Positions 12,122 through 23,031 of a stretch of DNA of 64,000 nt are shown here, piece by piece (positions within the stretch are counted from its first letter, which is position 1; each line of letters starts with the position of its first letter). Position numbers and translations under genes: made by a program. The stretch comes from Arachis hypogaea (taxonomy: Eukaryota; Streptophyta; Magnoliopsida; Fabales; Fabaceae). Location of the stretch: positions 76,509,772 through 76,573,771 of the forward strand of contig NC_092051.1 in the NCBI RefSeq assembly GCF_003086295.3, written 5' to 3'. Under the pieces are notes generated by a model. It made no database searches, had not been told where the DNA came from, and saw only the letters and a list, made by a program, of their open reading frames with translations.

Positions 12122-12455
12122 TGATGCCAGGGCATTTTGGCCAGTTTCACTGACCTTTTCTTTACTGTTTTTAGGATAGTTTCATGCATTTCTTTAGGAA
12201 ATAAGCTAGTTTTGGGTAAATATTCACTTATGCCTTGACTCAAGCATACATTGTGCATTTTACATGATTTCATGAGGATTTTGCATAAGTTTAGTGACAA
12301 ATATTATGTTGCATTACTCATGACTTGGACTAGAGCTTTGATGCACTTTGTTGCTTGGTTTCAGGACCAAAAAGAAGCAAGAAAAGGAGAGGTAACTTGC
12401 AAAGATTAATGAGAAAAGTGATTGCCAATAACACTCTCAAAAAGCCATCAATGCC

Positions 12456-13265
12456 CACGTTAGAGAGTCACGTTAACCAAGTTAACATGAACTCTAACGT
12501 GGAGAAAAGAAGTTGAGCCAACGTTAGTGACACTCAACATTGTCACTAACGTTAGCACTTACTCATAAGTAGCCACGTTAGAAGCCACGTTAACCTAGTT
12601 AAAGTGGCCTCTAACGTTAAGGGGGAGGGAGAGAAGCCAACGTTAGTGACACTCAACATTGTCACTAACGTTGGCCTATGGTGCTAAGTACCACGTTAAC
12701 TCCCACGTTAACTTGGTTAACGTGGGAACTAACGTAGAGGATGAAGAGTTGTCGACAAAGTTAGTGACACTCAACATTGTCACTAACGTTGAAGCAACCA
12801 CACTACCCACAAGAGTCACGTTAACTTCCACGTTAACTGGGTTAACGTGGAAGCTAACGATGAGGAATGAAGGATGAGCCAACGTTAGTGACACTCAACA
12901 TTGTCACTAACGTTGGGATGGCTAAAGATGGCAACGTTAGAGGCCACGTTAACCTAGTTAACGTGGACTCTAACGAGAGACCCAGGGGCACATTGGAACG
13001 TTAGTGACAATGTTGAGTGTCACTAACGTTCTCGAAGGATGGCAAAGGCCACGTTAGAAGCCACGTTAACCCAGTTAACGTGAGCTTTAACGTGAAGCAA
13101 GAAGGGGCACACTGGAACGTTAGTGACAATGTTGAGTGTCACTAACGTTCTCGAAGGTTTACAAGGCAACGTTAAAAGCCACGTTAACCTAGTTAACGTG
13201 GGTTTTAACGTGAGGCAAAGGGGTGCATTGGAACGTTAGTGACAATGTTAAATGTCACTAACGTT
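12456..13265. repeat. Seven-unit double-palindrome array in the B 5' LTR
   Basis: Each unit of about 118 bp holds two inverted repeats. The first is built on CACGTTAAC-NNN-GTTAACGTG with longer imperfect arms. The second has 13-base arms AACGTTAGTGACA/TGTCACTAACGTT around an 8-base loop. The second palindrome starts at 12520, 12639, 12757, 12881, 12997, 13116 and 13232. In the first four units the loop reads CTCAACAT. In the last three it is the reverse complement (ATGTTGAG, degraded in unit seven), although the unit order does not change. Confidence 0.9.
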
Positions 13266-14365
13266 CCCGAACTTGGACTTTCATTAAATGATTAAAACTC
13301 TTTACGCCCTGAGCTTAAGTCTCTGCCCACTCCACTCTTTCTCTCTGCAAGTAAAGCCAAGCCCAAATAAAGAAAGGAACTGCTTCAAACTCAAGATCCA
13401 AAGGCCCAAGACTTGAAGAGTGAACTAGAAGCTGAGAAGAGTAGTATATATAGGAGTAGCTTTGAATTGTAAAATAGTTCTGGAGGCTGAGGAATTACTC
13501 TCTGTATTTACTTTCTTTGCAATTTCTAGTTTCATGATGTATTCTCCATCTTTATTTTCATTTTCAAGAGCTATGAACAACTAAACCCCTTTCATTGGGT
13601 TAGGGAGCTCTGTTGTAATTTGATGGATAAATACTAATTTTCATTGTTCTTCTTCTATCTTTCCTCTTGATTTTACTTGAAAGCTTTCGATCTTCATCCA
13701 ATTCAGTAGTTATCTTGGAAGAGAAGCTATTCAAACTTGGATCTCTTTTGAACCTTGGAAGAGGAATGAAGAGATCAAGCTAGAAATGCTTTCTCATGCT
13801 GGACCAAATTGGGTTTGGATGGGTATGTGACTGTAACCCTCTCAATACTTGGTTTGGGAAATGCATGTGGTATAATCAGTGACCATACTTCATCCCTTCT
13901 CATGAGCAATTGACCAAGGAATTGGCTATTGATCAAGATTTGAGAGATTGAATTGCAAGAAATTGTAATTCAATCACTTAAGATTGCCAAGGAGATCAAT
14001 GAGTGCATTGATTGAGGAAGAGATGAAAATGTACTTGATCCGGAGAATTGCAACATCTCCTAAGCCCAATGAACTCCCCATCTCTAATCTTACCCATTCT
14101 CTTTAATTTCTGTCATTTACTTTTATGAGCAAATCCCCCATTCTCATTTACAATTCTGCAATTTATTTTCAGTCATTTACTTCCAGTCCTTTAATTATAG
14201 CATTTACTTTTCTGTTATTTACATTCCCGCCATTTTATTTTTTGCAACTCTCAACCCAAATTCTGGATTCGCTCAACTAGAACATTCTTCTAATTAAAGT
14301 TGCTTGATCAATCAATCCCTGTGGGATTCGGCCTCACTCTATTTTGAGTTTTTAATTGACGACAA

Positions 14366-14385
14366 CTTCGGTACACTTGCCGAAG
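14366..14385 (+). promoter_or_regulatory. U5 hairpin of element B 5' LTR
   Basis: The stem CTTCGG/CCGAAG encloses TACACTTG. The same loop with other stem sequences is found near the ends of the LTRs of E (CCGG/CCGG, 40154-40169) and the FIDEL-like family (CCAG/CTGG, for example 35637-35652). The matching copy in the 3' LTR of B is at 22977-22996. Confidence 0.6.
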
Positions 14386-14426
14386 GAAGATTTGTTGAGA
14401 GACAAGTTTTCCACGCATCAAGTTTA

Positions 14427-14444
14427 TGGCGCCGTTGCCGGGGA
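14427..14444 (+). promoter_or_regulatory. Primer-binding site of element B
   Basis: TGGCGCCGTTGCCGGGGA lies six bases after the 5' LTR. It is the least degraded form of the PBS in this window, identical to those of E and H, and probably pairs with tRNA-Asp. Confidence 0.85.
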
Positions 14445-14710
14445 TTGATTGTGCATCAACAATGATTAGATTGGAAGATCACTAGATTGAGCATTTTATT
14501 TTGTGTATTTCATTTTCTGTTTGATTGATTTACTTTTTGTTTTAGTTAAACTTCTTCCCTTCTCCCTCTACTCTTTTGTTTTTCTTTGTTATTTTCAATT
14601 CTGTTTGCTAACCCACTAACTGTTTGATATATTGCATCACCCACAACTAACATCAATTCTGACACAAATACTGTCTGCACCTATATTCTCTGCTTGTACT
14701 TGTTGGTTGT

Positions 14711-17278
14711 ATGACAGGGAGAAGAAGCGGGGCTTCAACTTCCTTTGATTCTGAACCAGAGAGAACCTTCCTTAAACCACAGCTCATCACCCTTGTTCAG
14801 AACAACTGTTCATTTGGAGGAGGTGTTCAAGAAGATCCCAACCAACATTTGACCACCTTCCTGAGAATATGTGACACAGTGAAATCTAATGGTGTTCATC
14901 CTGACGCCTATAGATTACTCTTATTTCCCTTCCCACTCAGAGACAAGGCAGCCAAGTGGCTGGAATCCTTCCCAAGGGAGAGCTTGACAACTTGGGAGGA
15001 TGTGGTGAACAAATTTTTAGCAAGATTCTACCCTCCTCAACGAATCAATAGGCTGAGAGCTGAGGTCCAAACCTTCAGGCAACAGGATGGTGAGACTCTG
15101 TATGAAGCATGGGAGAGGTTCAAAGACTTAACAAGGAGGTGTCCACCTGACATGTTCAACGAATGGGTCCAGCTGCACATTTTCTATGAAGGGCTCTCTT
15201 ATGAGTCAAAGAAGGCAGTAGACCATTCATCTGGAGGGTCCTTGAACAAGAAGAAGACCATTGAGGAAGCCATAGATGTTATTGAAACAGTAGCAGAAAA
15301 TGACTACTTCTATGCTTCCGAAAGAGGGAACACAAGAGGAGTGATGGAGCTAAACAATGTAGACGCTCTGTTGGCCCAAAACAAGCTCATTACCCAGCAG
15401 CTGGCTGACCTCACCAAGAAGATGGAGATGAACCAAGTAGCAGCAATCTCCACTTCATCAACAACACAAGAAGGATTAAAGCAAGAAGCAGAAGGGAGTC
15501 AGGAGCAAGCCAACTACATTGGGAATTCACCAAGGAAAAACTATGATCCATACTCCAAGACTTACAACCCTGGATGGAGAAATCACCCGAACTTTGGGTG
15601 GGGAAGTTAGCAAGATCAAAACCAAGACGAGAGACGTTACAACTCCAACAACAATGTAGCTCATCAACAATTCACCCAGAGGACATCTCAACACCCCCAC
15701 AACAACACCTCTCCACATACTTATCGAAACCAAAACAGCACATCTGCTCCGAACCACTCATCAATTGATGACAGGCTCTCTAAGATTGAAGCCTTACTTG
15801 AAGGAATAAGCCAAGAGATTCAAGAAAATAAGGTGTTCAAAGAGGAGGTGCGAGCCAATATTAAGAACCAGGGAGAAACCATTAGGAAGCTGGAATTCCA
15901 GGTGGGATACTTAGCTGAGAAGATTCCCAAACCTACTGATAGCTTCCCAAGTGACACTGAGAAAAACCCCAAGGGAGAAGCAAAGAAAGTAAGATGGGAA
16001 GATTGCAAAATGGTCACTACAAGTGATCAAGAGATTGAAGACAAGCAAGGCAAAATGTGCAAACAACCTGAAGACAACTCAACAAAGGAGGAGGGCAGAG
16101 ATCACAAAGAACCAGAAATCTCACAACAAGAACTGCTGAAGCTCTATGCACCATTCCCTCAACTTCTCAAAGGTGCTGTGGGAAAAAGAATATACTCAAG
16201 GTTCCTAGACTTGTTTGCATCTCTGCATGTGAACATACCATTCATCAAGGCAATTCAACAAATGCCTGCATTCATCAAATATATGAAGGAACTTCTTCCC
16301 AGGAAAAGCTCACTCAAGGGAGGGCAGACTATAGTGATGAACAAGGAATGCAGTGCCCTTATTCAACCTGAGTTGCCTACAAAAAGAAGAGACCCAGGAA
16401 GTTTTCATATACCTTGTGCCATAGGTGAAAATATGTTCGACAGAGCATTATGCGATTTAGGGGCCAGCATCAACTTACTGCCCTTATCCCTGGTGAAGAG
16501 GATGCAGATCAATGAGATAATGCCCACAGATGTCATTATCAGACTGGCTGACAAAACTCAAAAGCAAGCAATAGGAGTGGTGGAAAATGTGTTGCTAAAG
16601 GTTGGGAAGTACTTTCTCCCAACAGACTTTGTCATTCTGGACATGGAAGAAAGTCACACTCACCCAATCATATTGGGAAGACCATTCCTAGCTACAGCCA
16701 GAGCACTTATCGATGTAGAGAAAGGGGAGCTAATATTGAGAATTCATGATGAACAACTCAGCTTTAATGTCTTCAACTTCTCACAAGAAACAGATCAAGA
16801 GGACAACGAACTCAGCATAAACGATAAGGAGACACTGAAGGAGGAGACAAGCACTGAAGCACAGCTAGTTCATTCTGAAACCCCTTCAATTGATAAACAA
16901 GGAAAACAGCAACTGCCACAGCTCAAGGAAAAATTGGAGGAACCCAAACCTCTAGAGGCAGGTGAAGACAGCATCACAACTCCTTGGAGAAAAGAGGTCA
17001 CCAAGGGGAAAGTAACCTCAAAAGAAACAAAGAAGAAGGTACCAAGGAAATGGAGGAACAAGAAGATCCCTACGGAAGACTTCTCTCCAGGGGATAGAGT
17101 TGTCTCAGCCTACTTCCCAGATATTCCCCCTAATCTCCCTACTGTGCCATCTCAATTACCCAAGGTCTTCACTATCAACAGAGTTCTTTCCCTGGAACAT
17201 GTGGAAATCATTGATCCAACCAATGGATACAAGTCCACAGCAAGAGGGGAGGACTTTAAGCACTACCAACCACCATGA
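14711..17278 (+). pseudogene. Element B gag-protease-integrase-tail fusion, one in-frame stop
   Basis: One frame runs from ATG 14711 (MTGRRSGAS) to the stop at 17278, 855 sense codons apart from a single TAG at 15608-15610 (probably a Gln position). Gag shows LLLFPFPLRDKAAKWL, FYPPQRINRLRAEV, DGETLYEAWERFKDL and NPGWRNHPNFGW. The protease has ALCDLGASINLLP and IILGRPFLATARALI. The last ~80 residues (KWRNKKIPTEDFSPGDRVV, RVLSLEHVEIIDP, ending DFKHYQPP) align with the integrase C-terminal domain of element F (RWRDKRI..EFKPG..V, RAKHY). RT, RNase H and the integrase core are absent between them. No CCHC knuckle is seen. This is either a structural polyprotein kept by a non-autonomous family or a simple internal-deletion relic. 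Confidence 0.88.
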
Positions 17279-17319
17279 TGAAGGAAAAACGTCAAGCTAG
17301 TGATGCTAAAGAAGCGCTT

Positions 17320-17337
17320 CATGGGAGGCAACCCATG
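17320..17337 (+). promoter_or_regulatory. Conserved post-ORF hairpin (CATGGG-AGGCAA-CCCATG)
   Basis: A perfect 6-bp stem around loop AGGCAA lies 42 nt after the polyprotein stop and is preceded by GTCAAGCTAGTGATGCTAAA and GAAGCGCTT. Compared with GTTGGG/CCCAAC in E, F and G, both sides of the stem have changed together so that pairing is kept. Confidence 0.75.
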
Positions 17338-18121
17338 TTTTATATGCTTTCAGATGATAATGAATAAGTCAATCTTATTGGGCTTCAATCCAAACTTAAC
17401 AAACAAATTGGTGAAAATCTTCTTATGCAGAATATAGTGAGGAACAAGTTTGGTGTTCAAAGCAAACCAAGTTGCATGCTAGTCTTGGGAGCTTTGAACA
17501 CAAAACTTTCATCACAGTGCTTCAAACTAAGTTTGGTGTCACCCCATGGTGCCACCAAAATGCATATAAGGAACCACCAATAGTTAGTTAGTTAGTTGAA
17601 ATTCATAAATTAACAATCAAATCCTTTCTTTCAAGTTATTCTAGCCATAGAGTTTTAATTTTCTTATATATTAATTCCCTTATTTCGAATCTTTATAGGA
17701 AAAGAAAAGAAGCATGAAAAGGGATTGATTGGACAATTAAATGGGGGAGATTTCGCCACTTAATGAAGAGCACTACACACATGTCTCAAGAGGGAACGCA
17801 TGGGGAAACGCTGCCATGCAACATTGGAGAAAGAAGAACCTTGAAGACCGAACCAATCACTCTCATTAAAGTGATGATCCTTGTCTTCCCTTCATACACA
17901 ACCCCATCCGTTCATCTAGTAAACATTCATGCAATCCACACCCTTCATCCACTCATGATTTTCTTATATAAGTGAACCGTAGTACATGCTCACTCCTCAT
18001 ATTCAAATCCCCACTCTCCACACTTCTATTGGCACACTGAACCCTTCATCACAAATTGCTTTAACCAACCCTCTCTTCATCTATCCGAAGCCTCAAACCC
18101 CCTCAAACAACAATTCAAGTC
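17338..18121 (+). other. Element B spacer between polyprotein and ORF2
   Basis: About 780 bp without a supported gene. It contains GTTTGGTGTTC (about 17450) and AAGTTTGGTGTC (about 17530), members of a short motif that recurs after the hairpin in most elements here. The stretch 17960-18100 could be the leader of a separate ORF2 transcript, but no clear promoter or splice site is identifiable. Confidence 0.5.
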
Positions 18122-19642
18122 ATGGCATCATCAAGCTCAAAGAGGCAAAAGAGGAAGGGGCCTATGGAGAGTGCTCCTTTTGATGACAAGAGATTCAAGA
18201 CTGCCTTTCATGAGCATGAATTTGAGCGGATAAATGCTAGAAGGATATTGCCAGAATTAATCTTCCAAATCAATGCCAATGAATCACCACAGATTTGGAG
18301 AAAAATCGAACAAAGGGGGTGGCAATTGCTCACCAGTCCAGAGGGGAAGATCAATGGAAACCTCATCAAAGAATTCTATGCAAATGCAGTTAGAGAGGAT
18401 AAGACCCAAGCCCCAACCTTCAAAAGTTATGTGAGAGGAAGGGAGGTGGACTTCAGCCCAAGTGCCATCACAAGAGCTCTTCAATTGAAATCACCTCATT
18501 TTGATGAAGAGAGTTATCAGGCAAGGATAAGTAGAAGCCCCGATAAGGATGAGCTCTCAGATATAGCATCAGATATCTGTGTCATAGCCGCTGACTGGGA
18601 GAGGTACTCAGATGGGAGACCAAAATTCATAAAAAGGGGAGACCTTCACCCTGAAGCCAAAGGGTGGTTTGAGCTTGTAAGGAGGTCCATCCTACCAGCT
18701 GCTAACAATTCGGAGGTTAACATCAATCGAGCCACTATGGTACAATGCTTAGTACAAGGTGGGGAAATCAAGGTGCATGAGCTCATTGCCGAAGGGATTC
18801 AAGAGTCAGCTGAGAAAGCTGACTCAGGAGCCAGACTTTGGTACCCTAGCACCATTCTCCGCTTGTGCAACAAGGCCAAGGTAGTATTTGAGGACAGCAG
18901 CCCAGACTGGGTAAACCCAGGGAGGCCAGTCACACTCGAGCGAATGGTTTATACCACACCGGCTCAGCAACTAAGAAGGCCACATATAGGAAGGCAAAGG
19001 ACCCAGGAAGAAGTTCATCAAGAGGAATACCATCAGGAAGAACATCAACAAGAAGAGTATCATGACCCAGCCAACTTGAATATGACTCACCTTCTAAGAG
19101 CCATTGAAGATTTAGGACAGAGACATATGGAAGGACAAGAGCAAATACTGAACTGGCTTAACCAACAGGAAGCATGGCAAAAACAACAAATGGAGCAGCA
19201 GTAGGAACACTACTCTCAGCTCACTCAAGCCATCAACCAAGTGAATGAAAGACAAGAGCTTCAAGAGAAGCACTTGCAAGAGCTCAACCAGCGGCAGATA
19301 GCCCAAATGAAAACTTTCAATGAGTTCAGTGTACTCAATGAAGGAAGGCAACTACATAGGGAGGAGTTCTATGTAAACACTCAAGCCGAGTTGAACTACA
19401 TGACCAGTAATATGCATCATCTACACTATGCCATCCCTGCATATGATGAAGTTCAAAAAGAATTTGTAGAACAAGAAGAGAGAAAAGTGAAACAGCAAAA
19501 GGAGGCACTCAAGAAGAAGATGGAAGATAGTGATTTCTGGAGAAAGCTGCTTGGAAAAGGCAAAGGAAGTGGAAGTACAAGTACTCAAGAGAGACACAAT
19601 GAGGATAAACAAGGATGGGAGCATGGACATCCACATGAATGA
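18122..19642 (+). pseudogene. Element B ORF2, plant-transposon-like domain plus Gln-rich coiled coil, one stop
   Basis: The frame runs from ATG 18122 (MASSSSKRQKRKG, basic N-terminus) to the stop at 19642, about 506 codons, broken once by TAG at 19202-19204. Residues about 30-220 carry the same domain as in A and G: RGWQLLTSP, IKEFYANAV, VRGREVDFSP and AKGWFELVRRSILP. The C-terminal half is rich in Gln, Glu and His (HQEEYHQEEHQQEEYH, then long Gln/Glu/Leu heptad-like runs) and probably forms a coiled coil. It lies between the hairpin and the 3' LTR, where Athila-like elements may carry an env-like ORF, but I see no signal peptide or membrane segment. Function is unknown. Confidence 0.75.
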
Positions 19643-20710
19643 AAGGTGGTGGAGTTCTTCTTAGTTCATCTTTTCTATGCTTTAAATAAGGAAGATCTTG
19701 TATGAAATAGAACATGCTTCCATGTTATGTTTAAATTTTTTTTTAATTCTGTCTTTTAAGTTTTTCCTTCTGAATAGGTCCATGATTTCCAGTCTTTATG
19801 TCACTGCACCATCACTTAACCTACTTGTAAGCTTGTCCCTTTAAATCAAATAAAAAGAGAATGAGTATAGTTGTAAAAGACCAGAGTGGAATTCAAATTG
19901 TGGAAGTGCATTCATGAATCTTTGGGGTAGTCATAAGTTAGCTAAGTTGGTTCAACCACAAGACTAGGAGGACAACTATCTATCCTGAATACTTTGCTTT
20001 GGATACACCCATGAGACTAAGTTAATAACAAGATCCTAAGAAGAAAAAAGGGAAAGAACAATGGAAGTGAAAAACAAAAGAAAAAGAGTAAGCAATAAGG
20101 CTAGGCATCAATGGTTTTAAGCTTGAGGCAAGTGTCTGTGGTGCTCCTGTGTGAGGGATCTACTTGGATGAATAAGCTCTTAGGGGTGCCTTATCACTTG
20201 GTAACTTGGGTTAACTAACTCGGGATTATCAGCTGAAAGTCCACTATTAAGAGTAACCTTCACCACAGAACACTTAGTAACCCAAAGAGGTGCCGGACAC
20301 CAAGGTCTCAAGAAAAGAGAATAAAGAAACTAAATGCCTGTAGTGTGTATGTATGGGGGATAGGCTTGAGGGAGTAAGTCCTTAGGGGTGTCTCAACACC
20401 TAGCACCTTGAACCAACTGGTTCGGGAGTGTTGGCTGAAAGCTTATCTTAAAGAGTTGCCCCCTTACAGAGCACTTAGCTTAAATAACACAAACAACCCT
20501 TGTAATAACAATAAAAGGATCAATGAATAAAAGTCTCATGGGATATGAACAAAGTGGGTGTTTTGGGACAGGATAAAGGTCTGAAAGCCAGTAATAGAAT
20601 GAACCTAAGTTGCTATGCATGAAACCACCATAAAATCAGTAATATGACTTCCACAAGGATGACTCATTCCTCTGGATATTCATTTCATCATTCTCTTGTT
20701 CCAGTACTTG
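19643..20710 (+). other. Element B 3' untranslated region with diverged duplication
   Basis: No gene is seen. Two diverged copies of a ~190-bp segment (about 20140-20290 and 20340-20475) both contain CTTAGGGGTG, CGGGA..T.GCTGAAAG and ACAGA.CACTTAG. The words AATAAGGCTAG and CACCAAT-like sequence near 20095-20115 recur in the 3' UTR of F (about 60890-60912), linking B to F. Confidence 0.55.
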
Positions 20711-20743
20711 CTTAGGGACAAGCAAGCTTTAAGTTTGGTGTTG
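20711..20743 (+). promoter_or_regulatory. Polypurine tract region of element B
   Basis: CTTAGGGACAAGCAAGC followed by TTTAAGTTTGGTGTTG ends directly at the 3' LTR. It matches the arrangement at 212-252 and 28526-28570 on the minus strand, although the LTR families differ. Confidence 0.65.
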
Positions 20744-23031
20744 TGATGCCAGGGCATTTTGGCCAGTTTCACTGACCTTTTCTTTACTATTTTTAGGATA
20801 GTTTCATGCATTTCTTTAGGAAATAAGCTAGTTTTGGGTAAATATTCACTTATGCCTTGACTCAAGCATACATTATGCATTTTACATGATTTCATGAGGA
20901 TTTTGCATAAGTTTAGTGACAAATATTATGTTGCATTACTCATGACTTGGACTAGAGCTTTGATGCACTTTGTTGCTTGGTTTCAGGACCAAAAAGAAGC
21001 AAGAAAAGGAGAGGTAACTTGCAAAGATTAATGAGAAAAGTGATTGCCAATAACACTCTCAAAAAGCCATCAATGCCCACGTTAGAGAGTCACGTTAACC
21101 AAGTTAACATGAACTCTAACGTGGAGAAAAGAAGTTGAGCCAACGTTAGTGACACTCAACATTGTCACTAACGTTGGCACTTACTCATAAGTAGCCACGT
21201 TAGAAGCCACGTTAACCTAGGCCTCTAACGTTAAGGGGGAGGGAGAGAAGCCAACGTTAGTGACACTCAACATTGTCACTAACGTTGGCCTATGGTGCTA
21301 AGTACCACGTTAACTCCCACGTTAACTTGGTTAACGTGGGAACTAACATAGAGGATGAAGAGTTGTCGACAACGTTAGTGACACTCAACATTGTCACTAA
21401 CGTTGAAGCAACCACACTACCCCCAAGAGTCACGTTAACTTCCACGTTAACTGGGTTAACATGGAAGCTAACGATGAGGAATGAAGGATGAGCCAACGTT
21501 AGTGACACTCAACATTGTCACTAACGTTGGGATGGCTAAAGATGGCAACGTTAGAGGCCACGTTAACCTAGTTAACGTGGACTCTAACGAGAGACCCAGG
21601 GGCACATTGGAACGTTAGTGACAATGTTGAGTGTCACTAACGTTCTCGAAGGATGGCAAAGGCCACGTTAGAAGCCACGTTAACCCAGTTAACGTGAGCT
21701 TTAACGTGAAGCAAGAAGGGGCACATTGGAATGTTAGTGACAATGTTGAGTGTCACTAACATTCTCGAAGGTTTACAAGGCAACGTTAAAAGCCACGTTA
21801 ACCTAGTTAACGTGGGTTTTAACGTGAGGCAAAAGGGTGCATTGGAACGTTGGTGACAATATTAAATGTCACTAACGTTCCCGAACTTGGACTTTCATTA
21901 AATGATTAACACTCTTTACGCCCTGAGCTTAAGTCTCTGCCCACTCCGCACTTTCTCTCTACAAGTAAAGCCAAGCCCAAATAAAGAAAGGAACTGCTTC
22001 AAACTCAAGATCCAAAGGCCCAAGACTTGAAGAGTGAACTAGAAGCTGAGAAGAGTAGTATATATAGGAGTAGCTTTGAATTGTAAAATAGTTCTGGAGG
22101 CTGAGGAATTACTCTCTGTATTTACTTTCTTTGCAATTTCTAGTTTCATGATGTATTCTCCATCTTTATTTTCATTTTCAAGAGATATGAACAACTAAAC
22201 CCCTTTCATTGGGTTAGGGAGCTCTATTGTAATTTGATGGATCAATACTAATTTTCATTGTTCTTCTATCTTTCCTCTTGATTTTACTTGAAAGCTTTCG
22301 ATCTTCATCCAATTCAGTAGTTATCTTGGAAGAGAAGCTATTCAAACTTGGATCTCTTTTGAACCTTGGAAGAGGAATGAAGAGATCAAGCTAGAAATGC
22401 TTTCTCATGCTGGACCAAATTGGGTTTGGATGGGTATGTGACTGTAACCCTCTCAATACTTGGTTTGGGAAATGCATGTGGTATAATCAGTGACCGTACT
22501 TCATCTCTTCTCATGAGCAATTGACCAAGAAATTGGCTATTGATCAAGATTTGAGAGATTGAATTGCAAGGAATTGCAATTAAATCACTTAAGATTGCCA
22601 AGGAGATCAATGAGTGCATTGATTGAGGAAGAGATGAAAATGAACTTGATCCGGAGAATTGCAACATCTCCTAAGCCCAATGAACTCCCCATCTCTAATC
22701 TTACCCATTCTCTTTAATTTCTGTCATTTACTTTTATGAGCAAATCCCCCATTCCCATTTACAATTCTGCAATTTATTTTCAGTCATTTACTTCCAGTCC
22801 TTTAATTCTAGCATTTACTTTTCTGTTATTTACATTCCCGCCATTTTATTTTCTGCAACTCTCAACCCAAATTCTGGATTCGCTCAACTAGAACATTCTT
22901 CTAATTAAAGTTGCTTGATCAATCAATCCCTGTGGGATTCGACCTCACTCTATTGTGAGTTTTTACTTGACGACAACTTCGGTACACTTGCCGAAGGGAG
23001 ATTTGTTGAGAGACAAGTTTTCCACGTATCA
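20744..23031 (+). repeat. Element B 3' LTR
   Basis: This 2288-bp copy of 12122-14420 begins TGATGCCAGGG and ends CACGTATCA. It shares all seven palindrome units. A short deletion in the second unit (about 21218-21222) and scattered substitutions distinguish it from the 5' copy. It is followed by the target-site copy ATATG. Confidence 0.92.
21078..21879. repeat. Seven-unit double-palindrome array in the B 3' LTR
   Basis: Same organisation as 12456-13265, including the switch of loop orientation after the fourth unit. The last unit is slightly degraded (AACGTTGGTGACAATATT). In unit two the first palindrome has lost most of its right arm. Confidence 0.88.

Larger units (their letters stand above)
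12122..14420 (+). repeat. Element B 5' LTR
   Basis: This 2299-bp LTR starts TGATGCCAGGG and ends CCACGCATCA immediately before the PBS region. It contains a seven-unit palindrome array (12456-13265). A probable promoter and transcription start region lies downstream of the array, with TATATATAGGAG at about 13443-13455. The U5 hairpin is at 14366-14385. Confidence 0.9.
12122..23031 (+). mobile_element. Element B, complete young LTR retrotransposon, TSD ATATG
   Basis: Both LTRs are complete (12122-14420 and 20744-23031), begin TGATGCCAGGG and end ATCA. Identical ATATG copies flank the element (12117-12121 and 23032-23036). Total length is 10910 bp. Inside are a PBS, a gag-protease ORF fused to an integrase-tail-like segment, a conserved hairpin, an ORF2 and a polypurine tract. 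No reverse transcriptase, RNase H or integrase core is present. The LTRs are nearly identical (2 differences in the first ~317 bp by eye), so this is one of the youngest insertions here. Each ORF has a single in-frame stop, so present-day movement would need helper proteins. Confidence 0.92.

Noticed and set aside
12659..12894. Overlapping 72-codon frames on both strands, both starting MSLTLA (repeated at 21273-21508)
   Set aside because: They are translations of the palindromic array, which reads similarly on both strands. They are not genes.
12456..13265. Regular repeats with spacers that superficially resemble a CRISPR array
   Set aside because: The repeats are palindromes inside a plant LTR, present in both LTRs with the same 'spacers', and no cas genes exist. 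This is a eukaryotic retroelement array.
15600..15620. Programmed stop-codon readthrough at TAG CAA in the B polyprotein
   Set aside because: The next codons do not fit the TAG-CAR-YYA readthrough context, and other copies break at other sites. Simple mutation is more likely.
18122..19642. Env-like gene in element B
   Set aside because: The position fits, but there is no signal peptide, transmembrane segment or glycoprotein-like pattern. The domain matches plant-transposon-like proteins.
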